Assembly: GCF_035181385.1 (NCBI RefSeq)
Contig: NZ_JAXCJK010000001.1
Coordinates: 62,001-126,000 of the forward strand
DNA from: Moraxella sp035181385
Lineage (GTDB): Bacteria > Pseudomonadota > Gammaproteobacteria > Pseudomonadales > Moraxellaceae
Direction: 5' to 3'
Length of the DNA: 64,000 bases
Shown here: piece by piece, positions 44,158 to 51,912 of the stretch
Numbering within the stretch: the stretch's first letter is position 1
Layout: each line of letters opens with the position of its first letter
Notes under the pieces: model-generated
The model's input: only the letters and a program-made list of their open reading frames with translations
What the model was told of the DNA's origin: nothing
Database searches by the model: none
Program-made: the position numbers and the translations under genes

Positions 44158-44733
44158 ATGAATGTTAGAATTTTAAGTGTGCTTGGTGTGTTGGTGATGA
44201 TGGTAGTAGCTTGGTTTTTTTACCAAGAAGATACTAAGTTTGCTTCGGTTGCTCCAATCAAGCCTAATGTGGCATATGAAGTCAATGAGATTAGGGCGGT
44301 ACAGACCAATGAAAAGACAGGCGATGTTGAGTACACTTTGACGGCTGATTCACTTGTGCAAAATGCTGCTGGTGAAGACGAGATGCTTGATGCCGTCTTA
44401 AACTGGCAGGTGCCACAAGGTGAGAAATATGTCATTACTACTAAGCGTATCACGCTTGACCAAGACACGGGTAATTTAAAGATTTCAGATGGTTTTGTGA
44501 TGATGCGAATGGCTACTGATACCAAGCCAGCACTTGTTTTTGAGGGTCGTACGCTGTTTGGTAATGTCAAATCGCGTCAATTGACAAGCAATGAGTCTTT
44601 GTTGGTAAAAAATGGTAAAGATGAGTTTTATGCTGCTAAAATGACAGCCGACTTAAATTTGGGTGAATATGAATTTAGCAAAATAAAAATGCAATATCAT
44701 GCCATTGAACGCAAGGATAAATCATTGTTTTAA
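44158..44733 (+). CDS. lptC: LPS export system protein LptC
   Basis: LptC is a bitopic inner-membrane protein that takes LPS from LptBFG and passes it to LptA. The 191-residue sequence has one N-terminal membrane helix (about 4-21) and a periplasmic beta-jellyroll with the family pattern YTLTADSLVQN and FEGRTLFGNVKSRQLTSNE in part. Identification relies on this and on its place between kdsC and lptA, the standard order. Confidence 0.92.
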   Translation: MNVRILSVLGVLVMMVVAWFFYQEDTKFASVAPIKPNVAYEVNEIRAVQTNEKTGDVEYTLTADSLVQNAAGEDEMLDAVLNWQVPQGEKYVITTKRITLDQDTGNLKISDGFVMMRMATDTKPALVFEGRTLFGNVKSRQLTSNESLLVKNGKDEFYAAKMTADLNLGEYEFSKIKMQYHAIERKDKSLF

Positions 44734-44797
44734 TTGATTTTTGATGGTTAAAAATGCCAATGATTCATTTAAAAATTTATAAAAATTGAGAAAATTT

Positions 44798-45331
44798 ATG
44801 ACAATTAATCATACCTTCATTAAGCCTGTACTTATTGCGAGTGTGCTTGGTTTACCATTGGTGATTGGTATTGCTAATGCTTTGCCATCTGATGCCAATC
44901 AGCCAATCCGTCTGCTTGCTGATCGTGCCACCTATGTTGAACGCACGGGTGTAACGACCTATTCTGGCAATGTTAGTATTGAGCAAGGAACGCTCAAAAT
45001 CACCGCTGACGATATTACACTCAGCCTAAGCAATGATCGCAAAATAACAAACGCTGTTGCCACAGGGAAACCATCTGTTTTTCAGCAGGCCATTAGCCAA
45101 AAGCAAGGGCTTGCCAAAGGTCAGGCGACTCGCATTGATTATGATGCAAAGACAGGTATTGTAACTTTGGCTGGCAATGCTAAACTTACCCAAGCAGGCT
45201 CAAGCTTCTCGGGAGATACCATTCGTTATAGTCTAAAAGCAGGTGATGTAGAGGCTAACTCGGGTCGTGGTCAGCGTGTAGAATTGGTATTTCCACCAAG
45301 TGCCAGCAGTTCACAACAAAGCCTGCGTTAG
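44798..45331 (+). CDS. lptA: LPS transport periplasmic protein LptA
   Basis: LptA polymerises into the periplasmic bridge that carries LPS to the outer membrane. A signal peptide is visible (VLIASVLGLPLVIGIANA, cleavage likely after ANA). The mature OstA-like domain contains ADRATYVERTGVTTYSGNV and GNAKLTQAGSSFSGDTIRY. ATG 44798 gives 177 residues; a TTG four codons earlier is less likely. Confidence 0.93.
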   Translation: MTINHTFIKPVLIASVLGLPLVIGIANALPSDANQPIRLLADRATYVERTGVTTYSGNVSIEQGTLKITADDITLSLSNDRKITNAVATGKPSVFQQAISQKQGLAKGQATRIDYDAKTGIVTLAGNAKLTQAGSSFSGDTIRYSLKAGDVEANSGRGQRVELVFPPSASSSQQSLR

Positions 45332-45372
45332 TTTTATTCATTATCTTTAAAAGGTTTTTTTTAAGGAAAATT

Positions 45373-46104
45373 ATGTCAGATATGGCCTTAAAAATGCGTC
45401 ATTTGGGCAAGCGTTATGGTGAGCGTTGGGTGGTCAAAGATGTATCCTTTGAAATCTGGCAAGGTCAGGTGGTGGGTATTTTGGGTCCAAACGGTGCAGG
45501 CAAAACAACCAGTTTTTATATGGTCATTGGACTGGTGCCAATGGACAAAGGTCAAGTGATGCTTGGCGATGTTGATTTGTCTAAAAAACCCATGCACCAA
45601 AGAGCTACACAGGGCATTGGTTATCTGCCCCAAGAAGCGTCAATTTTTAGAAAGCTTACCATTGAGCAAAATATCCTATCTGTGTTGCAAATGCGTCAAG
45701 ACTTGGATAAAAAGGGTCAATTGCAAGAACTTGAAAAGCTCATACAAGAATTTTATCTAGAACATGTGCGTCATTCGCTTGGCATGAGTGTTTCAGGTGG
45801 TGAGCGTCGTCGTTGTGAGATTGCTCGTGCCTTGGCAAGCAACCCAAAGTTTATCCTGCTTGATGAGCCTTTTGCGGGTGTAGATCCTATCTCCGTAGGT
45901 GACATCAAAGAAGTCATCAATGCCCTAAAAGAGCGTGGCATTGGTGTTCTTATCACCGATCATAATGTGCGTGAGACTTTATCGATCTGTGAAAAAGCTT
46001 ATATTGTCTCTGAGGGTGCCATCATTGCTGAAGGATCACCACATGATATTTTGGAGAATGATTTGGTGCAAAAAGTTTATTTGGGCAAAGATTTTACTGT
46101 TTAG
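45373..46104 (+). CDS. lptB: LPS export ABC transporter ATP-binding protein LptB
   Basis: LptB is the ATPase of the LptBFG transporter. The 243-residue protein has Walker A GPNGAGKTTS (38-47), a Q-loop in IGYLPQEASIF, signature SGGERRRCEIARAL, Walker B FILLDEPFAGVD and the switch TDHNV. TAAGGA is 7 bases before the ATG. In many gammaproteobacteria rpoN follows lptB; here radA does. Confidence 0.96.
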   Translation: MSDMALKMRHLGKRYGERWVVKDVSFEIWQGQVVGILGPNGAGKTTSFYMVIGLVPMDKGQVMLGDVDLSKKPMHQRATQGIGYLPQEASIFRKLTIEQNILSVLQMRQDLDKKGQLQELEKLIQEFYLEHVRHSLGMSVSGGERRRCEIARALASNPKFILLDEPFAGVDPISVGDIKEVINALKERGIGVLITDHNVRETLSICEKAYIVSEGAIIAEGSPHDILENDLVQKVYLGKDFTV

Positions 46105-46144
46105 TTGGAAAAAATCATCAGATACTTGTTAAATTTGGGATAAA

Positions 46145-47566
46145 ATGTCAAAAAAATCATCATCTTATGTCTGCCAATCTTGTGGTGCAAGTTTTGGCAA
46201 ATGGTCTGGTCAGTGTGCCGACTGTGGTGAATGGAATTCGCTTGTTGAGGCACCAGACATTGCCATGCCGCATCATAAACACAAAGTTGCCAAAAAATCC
46301 ACCACCAAAAATGCCAACTATGCAGGTGCGGTCTCTGGTGTGATGAATCTTGATGAAGTGGGTGTAACGATTGAAACACGCATGCCAACTGGAATTGGCG
46401 AGTTTGATCGTGTGTTGGGCGGTGGTCTGGTTGCAGGCTCGGTGGTGTTGATTGGTGGCGATCCAGGTATTGGTAAATCCACCATCTTATTGCAGACTGC
46501 CACTAATATGGCCAGTAGTGATTCTTTGGCAGGTTCAGCGCTTTATATCACGGGCGAAGAAAGTTTATCTCAGGTCGCCATGCGTGCCAAAAGGCTTGGT
46601 TTGCCCACCGATCGCCTCAGGGTGCTCGCTGAGACCAATGTTGATGCCATTTGTTTGGCATTGTCCACCGAACAGCCTGCTGTTGCCATCATTGACTCTA
46701 TTCAGACCTTATTTACTGATGTAATACAGTCTGCACCTGGGGGCGTGGCTCAGATTCGTGAGTCGGCAGCGATTTTGACACGCTATGCCAAACAATCAGG
46801 TATAGCACTGTTTTTGGTAGGTCATGTTACCAAAGAAGGGGCGCTTGCTGGCCCAAGAGTGCTTGAACACATGGTTGATACCGTGCTATATTTTGAGGGT
46901 GAAAGTGATTCTCGGTTTCGTATGATTCGTGCGGTAAAAAATCGTTTTGGTGCGGTCAATGAGCTGGGTATTTTTGGCATGACGGATATGGGGCTAAAGG
47001 AGGTTGCCAATCCGTCAGCGATATTTTTAAGCCGTTATGAGCGACCGATTGCAGGCTCGGTGGTGATGGTCAGTCGAGAAGGTACTAGACCGCTGTTGGT
47101 TGAGGTGCAGGCACTTGTTGATGATGCACATGCCCAGCCACGGCGTATGGCACTTGGGTTGGACTATCAACGCCTATCTATGTTGCTTGCGGTCATGCAT
47201 CGTCATGGCGGTATTTATACGAATGGTCAAGATGTCTATGTCAATGTCGTAGGCGGTGTCAAAGTTATGGAAACTGGTTCAGATTTGGCAGTGCTACTTG
47301 CTTGTGCATCAAGTTTAAGGGAAAAAGCTTTGCCGCCTCGCCTTGCGGTTTTTGGTGAAGTGGGGTTGTCTGGAGAGATTCGCCCTGTACCAAATGGTCA
47401 AGAGCGTCTAAGAGAGGCGATGAAGCACGGTTTTACGCACGCCATCATTCCTAGGGCCAATGCACCAAAAGCTGATAGCGACCAATTTTATGGCATTCAA
47501 GTCATTGCGGTAGATCGGCTTGATGATGCAATCAACCATGCTTTTGATTTGGCATCATCAATATAA
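46145..47566 (+). CDS. radA: DNA repair protein RadA
   Basis: RadA (Sms) is a DnaB-type helicase that promotes branch migration during homologous recombination. Its N-terminal C4 zinc finger has Cys10, Cys13, Cys24 and Cys27. Walker A is GGDPGIGKST, and the RadA-specific KNRFG motif lies in IRAVKNRFGAVNE. A Lon-like domain ends the 473-residue protein (GEVGLSGEIRPV). GGGATAAA before the ATG is the ribosome binding site. Confidence 0.96.
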   Translation: MSKKSSSYVCQSCGASFGKWSGQCADCGEWNSLVEAPDIAMPHHKHKVAKKSTTKNANYAGAVSGVMNLDEVGVTIETRMPTGIGEFDRVLGGGLVAGSVVLIGGDPGIGKSTILLQTATNMASSDSLAGSALYITGEESLSQVAMRAKRLGLPTDRLRVLAETNVDAICLALSTEQPAVAIIDSIQTLFTDVIQSAPGGVAQIRESAAILTRYAKQSGIALFLVGHVTKEGALAGPRVLEHMVDTVLYFEGESDSRFRMIRAVKNRFGAVNELGIFGMTDMGLKEVANPSAIFLSRYERPIAGSVVMVSREGTRPLLVEVQALVDDAHAQPRRMALGLDYQRLSMLLAVMHRHGGIYTNGQDVYVNVVGGVKVMETGSDLAVLLACASSLREKALPPRLAVFGEVGLSGEIRPVPNGQERLREAMKHGFTHAIIPRANAPKADSDQFYGIQVIAVDRLDDAINHAFDLASSI

Positions 47567-47613
47567 TTTTATAACTTTGCTATGCCACTTGCCTTAATAA
47601 GTAACTAAAATAT

Positions 47614-47649
47614 AAAAAAATAAACCTAAAGCTAGGTTTATTTTTTTTA
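47614..47649. terminator. Bidirectional terminator between radA and rlpA
   Basis: TAAACCTA pairs with TAGGTTTA around AAGC, flanked by A7 on one side and T-rich sequence on the other. It serves convergent radA and rlpA. Confidence 0.8.
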
Positions 47650-47682
47650 TGATTAAAATATGATTAAAGAATACCGATTTGA

Positions 47683-48273
47683 CTATGACTCATCAAGTCG
47701 CTCAATCACAACATTGCCTGAGCCACGCTGGGTTAGTCCGATTGCTTTGGCGGCACCATAAGACAGATCAAGCACACGGTCGCCATGAAATGGACCACGG
47801 TCATTAATTCTTACGACAACCGACTTACCATTGTCTTTGTTGGTTACTCTGATATAACAGTTGAGTGGCAACGAGCGATGTGCAGCAGTGAGTGCATTCA
47901 TATCAAAAGTGTCGCCACTGGCGGTTTTTTTACCATGAAATTGGCGACCATACCAAGATGCCAAACCTGTTTGCTTAAACTTGTTTACTGTATTAGAGGC
48001 GACAGCTGTTAGTTTTTCTAGGACAGGGTCATCTTTTTTAGGTGCGGTGTTGGTTTTGGTAGGGTTGGTAGCTTGCACCAATAGTGGACTGCTTAGTGTC
48101 AGTGATGTTGGCTGACGAGTTGATTTAATCAAACTTGATGCACCATTGTGCTGTCGAGTCAGCTCGCTTAGTACTTGGTCAATGTTGGTGCTTGCACTAT
48201 CTTCTGCAAGTGCTGGCATGGCACATATACAAAAGATGCTTGTGCTTAGCAAGTACTTGGTGATGTGTTTCAT
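47683..48273 (-). CDS. rlpA: RlpA-like septal ring lytic transglycosylase
   Basis: RlpA cleaves denuded peptidoglycan strands at the septum in Pseudomonas. The 196-residue protein has a signal peptide (LSTSIFCICAMPALA), a polar middle, and the C-terminal double-psi beta-barrel, with GLASWYGRQFHGKKTASGD and INDRGPFHGDRVLDLS holding the likely acid Asp. There is no SPOR domain, which E. coli and Pseudomonas RlpA have at the end, so septal targeting by SPOR is absent. It also has no lipobox. AGAGG 5 bases before ATG 48273 sets the start. Confidence 0.88.
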   Translation of the reverse strand: MKHITKYLLSTSIFCICAMPALAEDSASTNIDQVLSELTRQHNGASSLIKSTRQPTSLTLSSPLLVQATNPTKTNTAPKKDDPVLEKLTAVASNTVNKFKQTGLASWYGRQFHGKKTASGDTFDMNALTAAHRSLPLNCYIRVTNKDNGKSVVVRINDRGPFHGDRVLDLSYGAAKAIGLTQRGSGNVVIERLDES

Positions 48274-48719
48274 AACAACCTCTTTTGAGTATTTTGTGAG
48301 CAATCCTAGCAAATCATCTGGCAAGATAGCATGCCAAATATCAAGTTTACACAAATAGGATTGTCTCATATAGACTTATTCATACAGGCACAGACTTATT
48401 AACTTTGAAACTTAGCGTACAAATCCACACTGTCCATGATAAATCCATTTTATCAATATGGGGATGAATGCTAAAAAAATCAATGAATTAAGGCGTTTGT
48501 CTGTGATAAGCAAGTCAATCTAAGAAAGTGGAAAAAAATGAGCATTATATCCAAACCTCTATATTAAGAGCATACCCATTTTATCCATGCTTTTCTTATG
48601 GTTATATATTAGCATGATTAAAATAAATTACAAGTATATTAAATGTATAAAAATCATATGGTTGTATAAAAAATTTGGTAAATCATATCGGTAGAGGGCT
48701 TTATCATCAGTTATTATTG
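48274..48719. other. Long intergenic region between rodA and rlpA
   Basis: I see no gene in these 446 AT-rich bases. A leftward TATAAT on the minus strand at 48549-48554 could be the -10 for rlpA, which would leave a leader of about 270 bases. No RNA family was recognised. Confidence 0.4.
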
Positions 48720-49865
48720 CTAGCTGTTTTTGTGTGTGTGGGTGTGTATGCAAGTGAGTAATCCAAATCCTGCCATCAGTGTGATGATTGCTGTACCGCC
48801 ATAACTGATGAATGGTAAGGGGACCCCCACGACGGGTAAAATACCGCCAACCATACCAACATTGACAAACACATAAATAAAAAATGACATTGAAAGAGCC
48901 CCTGCCAACAGGCGACAATAAGGGTCTGGATTGACAAGAGCAATATACAACGCCCGAGCCAGTAGACATAAATAAAATATCATGAGTAAAGATACGCCTG
49001 CCAAGCCAAACTCTTCACTAAAAGCAGCAATGATAAAATCTGTATGGCCTTCGGGTAAAAAATGTAAATGCGATTGAGTGCCTTCAAGATAACCTTTGCC
49101 TGTCATGCCACCTGAACCAATGGCAATTTTAGATTGGGTGATGTTCCAGCCTGAGCCAAGCATATCTGCTTCGGGATTGAGTAGAGTAAGTACACGAGTT
49201 TTTTGATAGTCGTGCATGATAAATTGCCACATGATTGCTATCGCAGGTATGCTTAGTAATACTGTTGAGCCAATCATCCACCATGGCAAGCCTGCCAAAA
49301 ATAGCACAAAAATTCCGCTAGATGCTACCAATAATGATGTACCAAGGTCTGGTTCTTTGGCAATGAGTACAACAGGCAACAAAATAATCCCAAGAGTGAT
49401 GCCAACTGTCTTAATGGTCGGTGGTAATTCTTTGTCAGACAGATACCATGCACACATCATGGGCATACCCAGCTTCATGAATTCAGATGGTTGCACACTG
49501 CCAAAACCTGGAATGCGAATCCAGCGTTGTGCCCCCATACGCACCTCACCAATTAACTCCACCAAAATGAGTAAAACCACACCTATGGCATAAAAAATAG
49601 GTGTGAAAGTGCGATAAAAACTTGGCGGAATTTGTGCCATACCAATCATTACCGTAAAGGCAATACCAAAACTCACCATTTGCCGAACCACCATGGACAT
49701 GTCTTGTGTTGATGCACTATACAGTACGGTCAGCCCAATAAAGCAAATTGCCATTAAGAGCAAAGTGAGCCATGGGTCAATATGTAAACGCTGCCAAATG
49801 CTTGGTTCTAGGTCTCTTCTTAGGTGGTGGCTTTGGCGTGAAAATCTATATTGTTGATTGGTCAT
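48720..49865 (-). CDS. rodA: Rod shape-determining protein RodA
   Basis: RodA is the SEDS-family peptidoglycan glycosyltransferase of the elongasome, working with PBP2. The 381-residue protein has about ten membrane helices. The SEDS motifs are present: VQPSEFMKLG, AKEPDLGTSLL, the GSGGMTGKGYLEGTQSHLHFLPEGHTDFIIA region (taken as GKGYLEGTQ and PEGHTDFI), and LPFISYGGTA. The C-terminus carries a His-Thr repeat (HTHTHKNS) encoded by a short CA/TG-rich tract. PBP2 is not beside it. Confidence 0.95.
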   Translation of the reverse strand: MTNQQYRFSRQSHHLRRDLEPSIWQRLHIDPWLTLLLMAICFIGLTVLYSASTQDMSMVVRQMVSFGIAFTVMIGMAQIPPSFYRTFTPIFYAIGVVLLILVELIGEVRMGAQRWIRIPGFGSVQPSEFMKLGMPMMCAWYLSDKELPPTIKTVGITLGIILLPVVLIAKEPDLGTSLLVASSGIFVLFLAGLPWWMIGSTVLLSIPAIAIMWQFIMHDYQKTRVLTLLNPEADMLGSGWNITQSKIAIGSGGMTGKGYLEGTQSHLHFLPEGHTDFIIAAFSEEFGLAGVSLLMIFYLCLLARALYIALVNPDPYCRLLAGALSMSFFIYVFVNVGMVGGILPVVGVPLPFISYGGTAIITLMAGFGLLTCIHTHTHKNS

Positions 49866-50123
49866 GGTGGGTGCAGGATAAATAAAACTATGATTAAGTT
49901 AAGTTTTTAAATTTTAGGGCGTTGTTAAACAAAGATACTTTTTTATGTTTTTGGTTCGTCTTGGGACAAATTTAACTTTTAAAGTATGTATCTGATGTTT
50001 TTTTTAAAACTTAATAGTTTAACTGATTTTGATACAATTTGATAGTTATTTGATGATAGGCTGGCGTGTTGTATTTGCTTTTGTATGATTTTTTTAGATG
50101 AGTGAGGTTAAAGGGGTTATTAG
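49866..50123. other. Intergenic region upstream of the rodA and M15-peptidase genes
   Basis: An AT-rich region with no supported gene of normal size. It must contain the rodA promoter on the minus strand. A 24-codon plus-strand frame begins at its right edge (50124). Confidence 0.4.
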
Positions 50124-50198
50124 ATGGGTCGCTTTATTGATTTTATTGAACTAAAATTTTGTTCAAATTGCCAAAACTGTAAAAATAACCTACAATAA
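50124..50198 (+). CDS. Possible 24-residue peptide with a CxxCxxC end
   Basis: AAAGGGG stands 7 bases before an ATG opening 24 codons. The product starts MGRFIDFIELKF, which could form an amphipathic helix, and ends CSNCQNCKNNLQ with three cysteines spaced two apart. It stops 42 bases before the M15-peptidase start. I do not recognise it. It could be a small metal-binding protein, a leader peptide affecting the gene downstream, or chance. Confidence 0.3.
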   Translation: MGRFIDFIELKFCSNCQNCKNNLQ

Positions 50199-50240
50199 TG
50201 AAAATTAAAGTGTCATTGAAATATGATCAAGGTTATGACC

Positions 50241-51122
50241 ATGAAAAATGATAAAAATGATAAAAAAAGTCGTGATGAATGTGGCATGACGGGCATGGTA
50301 AGTAAGGTGCAAAAACCATTTGTCAGCACGACCTTGTTGTCTGCTGTGTTATCATCTGTATTGATGATGATGCCTGCTTGCACGCAAAGTATGCCTGTCT
50401 TGCAAAGTCAAGGTAGTAAAAGAGTGCAAGCCATCAAGACCATCAAAGTTGTGCAAAAAGATCAAAACATCACGCCCAACCAGCTGTATGTTGATCACAA
50501 TCACAATCACAATCACGACCATAACCATGATATTCCTAGAAATGTCGGTACAAAGGCAGATTTTGATGCATGGCTTGCGTTACACCCTCATGTTGCACCA
50601 CAAGTGGCTGAGTATGAGCAATATTTGACCAGTCGTTTGGGGTTGGGTCAGCTGCCGCCAATGTATGAGCTTTTAACAACAGCACGCTCATGGCAAGAAT
50701 GTGGACATGAGCCATACGAAGTGCCACCCCGTGCTTTGTGGGATGCGATGATTCCAACCATCATATTGTTTAATGATTTGCGACTTAATGGTATTTTGCC
50801 TGACAATACGCATATTCGTTCGGTGTATCGTAGCCCTGATTTAAACCGCTGTGCTGGTGGAGCGGTCAGCAGTAAGCACATGACTAATGGTGCGATGGAT
50901 ATCTGGGTGCCTAATATTGATATGGGTAGTCATGAGATGTTTCAATTGCAAAATAGATTATGTGAATATTGGCTGTTTAATGGTAAGTTGTATGAGTTTG
51001 GCTTGGGGTTGTATGCCACAGGGGCGATTCATTTGGATACGCAAGGATACCGCAAATGGGGTGCTCAATTTTCCGAAAATCACTCCATTTGCCGTATTAC
51101 GCCCTCAAAATCGGACGAATGA
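50241..51122 (+). CDS. M15-type D-Ala-D-Ala carboxypeptidase/endopeptidase-like protein with His-rich segment
   Basis: The C-terminal half matches the zinc M15 peptidase fold: IRSVYRSPDLNRCAGGAVSSKHMTNGAMDIWVP (seen as SVYRSPDLNR, SKHMTNGAMD) with the first zinc His and Asp, and GAIHLDTQGYRKWG with the third ligand. These enzymes trim peptidoglycan stem peptides. The N-terminus has a hydrophobic stretch (TLLSAVLSSVLMMMPACTQ) that could be a signal peptide with an atypical lipobox. A DHNHNHNHDHNHD run follows. AAGG 8 bases before ATG 50241 is the best start; ATG 50223 is possible. It is followed 3 bases on by the psi-like gene. Confidence 0.7.
   Translation: MKNDKNDKKSRDECGMTGMVSKVQKPFVSTTLLSAVLSSVLMMMPACTQSMPVLQSQGSKRVQAIKTIKVVQKDQNITPNQLYVDHNHNHNHDHNHDIPRNVGTKADFDAWLALHPHVAPQVAEYEQYLTSRLGLGQLPPMYELLTTARSWQECGHEPYEVPPRALWDAMIPTIILFNDLRLNGILPDNTHIRSVYRSPDLNRCAGGAVSSKHMTNGAMDIWVPNIDMGSHEMFQLQNRLCEYWLFNGKLYEFGLGLYATGAIHLDTQGYRKWGAQFSENHSICRITPSKSDE
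50493..50531 (+). repeat. His-coding hexanucleotide repeats in the M15-peptidase gene
   Basis: CACAAT repeats three times, followed by diverged CACGAC and CATAAC units. They encode alternating His with Asn or Asp. Such a tract can bind zinc or nickel and can change in unit number without shifting the frame. Confidence 0.7.
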
Positions 51123-51125
51123 TTC

Positions 51126-51893
51126 ATGATGACCCAGCAATCTGTCATTGCCCAGCAAGCATATATTTTGAGAAATTTTGGTGTAACGCATTGGGTGCAA
51201 AAAGACACGCTTGGCATTGTGGTTTTTCCTTATTGTGCTGACCGTTTTCATAAAAATATTGATGACAATACAAAAAATGACAATACAAAAGATGTTGCCA
51301 GCACAACAAAATCATTAATACAATCATTGGGTAAGTCTAGCGAATCTATTTTGATTGATTTAAAGCGACCTGTAAAAGCAGTGGTTGCTGGTCAATCATC
51401 GGCTTTGTCTAATGATGGCTTGGATAAAGCTGTTAAAAATACTACTCAAAATGATATTGCCAGCACCCCAGATCAAACAAAAACTGACACGCCCATCAAA
51501 TATGAGCTTGAAGGGATTCGGGTGGGTGATTGGGTACTGATGGTTGATGTAATGACAACGCAACATGAAGAACGGTCAATATGGCTATCATTAAAATCAG
51601 CAATGTCTAATTGGGCAACTCAAAATGAGCAATTGTTTGGCACTCATCGCATCAGCTATCCGATGAATGATGAGATGAAAGTTTCACCCACTCTTGCCCA
51701 AAAGTGCTTAGATGGCTTTGTGTTGCGTTTGCAGATGCTTGGGGATTTTACCCAAAAGGTGGCATTTTTAAATGTCCTGCCCGATGGTGTAGACTATTTT
51801 GGTGAAACGATGCCATTGCCAAGCTTAACTCAGATGAATGATGATGGCAACTTAAAAAAATTATTGTGGCAACAGGTGGTTGGCGGTCATTGA
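51126..51893 (+). CDS. holD: Probable DNA polymerase III psi-subunit-like (HolD) protein
   Basis: This 255-residue protein has no obvious whole-length family that I recognise, but both ends resemble E. coli HolD. The start has YILRNFGVTHWVQKDT, like HolD LQQLGITQW; it then enters a beta-like LGIVVFPY. The end reads LPSLTQMNDDGNLKKLLWQQV, like HolD ALTDLRANPTARAALWQQI. HolD (psi) links the clamp loader to chi and SSB. Between the ends lies a polar, Asn/Thr-rich insert (about residues 43-125) that doubles the usual 137-residue length. The start follows the M15 gene after 3 bases. Identification is from remembered sequence and is tentative. Confidence 0.55.
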   Translation: MMTQQSVIAQQAYILRNFGVTHWVQKDTLGIVVFPYCADRFHKNIDDNTKNDNTKDVASTTKSLIQSLGKSSESILIDLKRPVKAVVAGQSSALSNDGLDKAVKNTTQNDIASTPDQTKTDTPIKYELEGIRVGDWVLMVDVMTTQHEERSIWLSLKSAMSNWATQNEQLFGTHRISYPMNDEMKVSPTLAQKCLDGFVLRLQMLGDFTQKVAFLNVLPDGVDYFGETMPLPSLTQMNDDGNLKKLLWQQVVGGH

Positions 51894-51912
51894 CAATACT
51901 GATATTGACAAA

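Noticed and set aside
48728..48752. CA/TG-rich tract at the end of rodA as a contingency repeat
   Set aside because: It is short and interrupted, and lies in the last codons, where a shift would only alter the tail.
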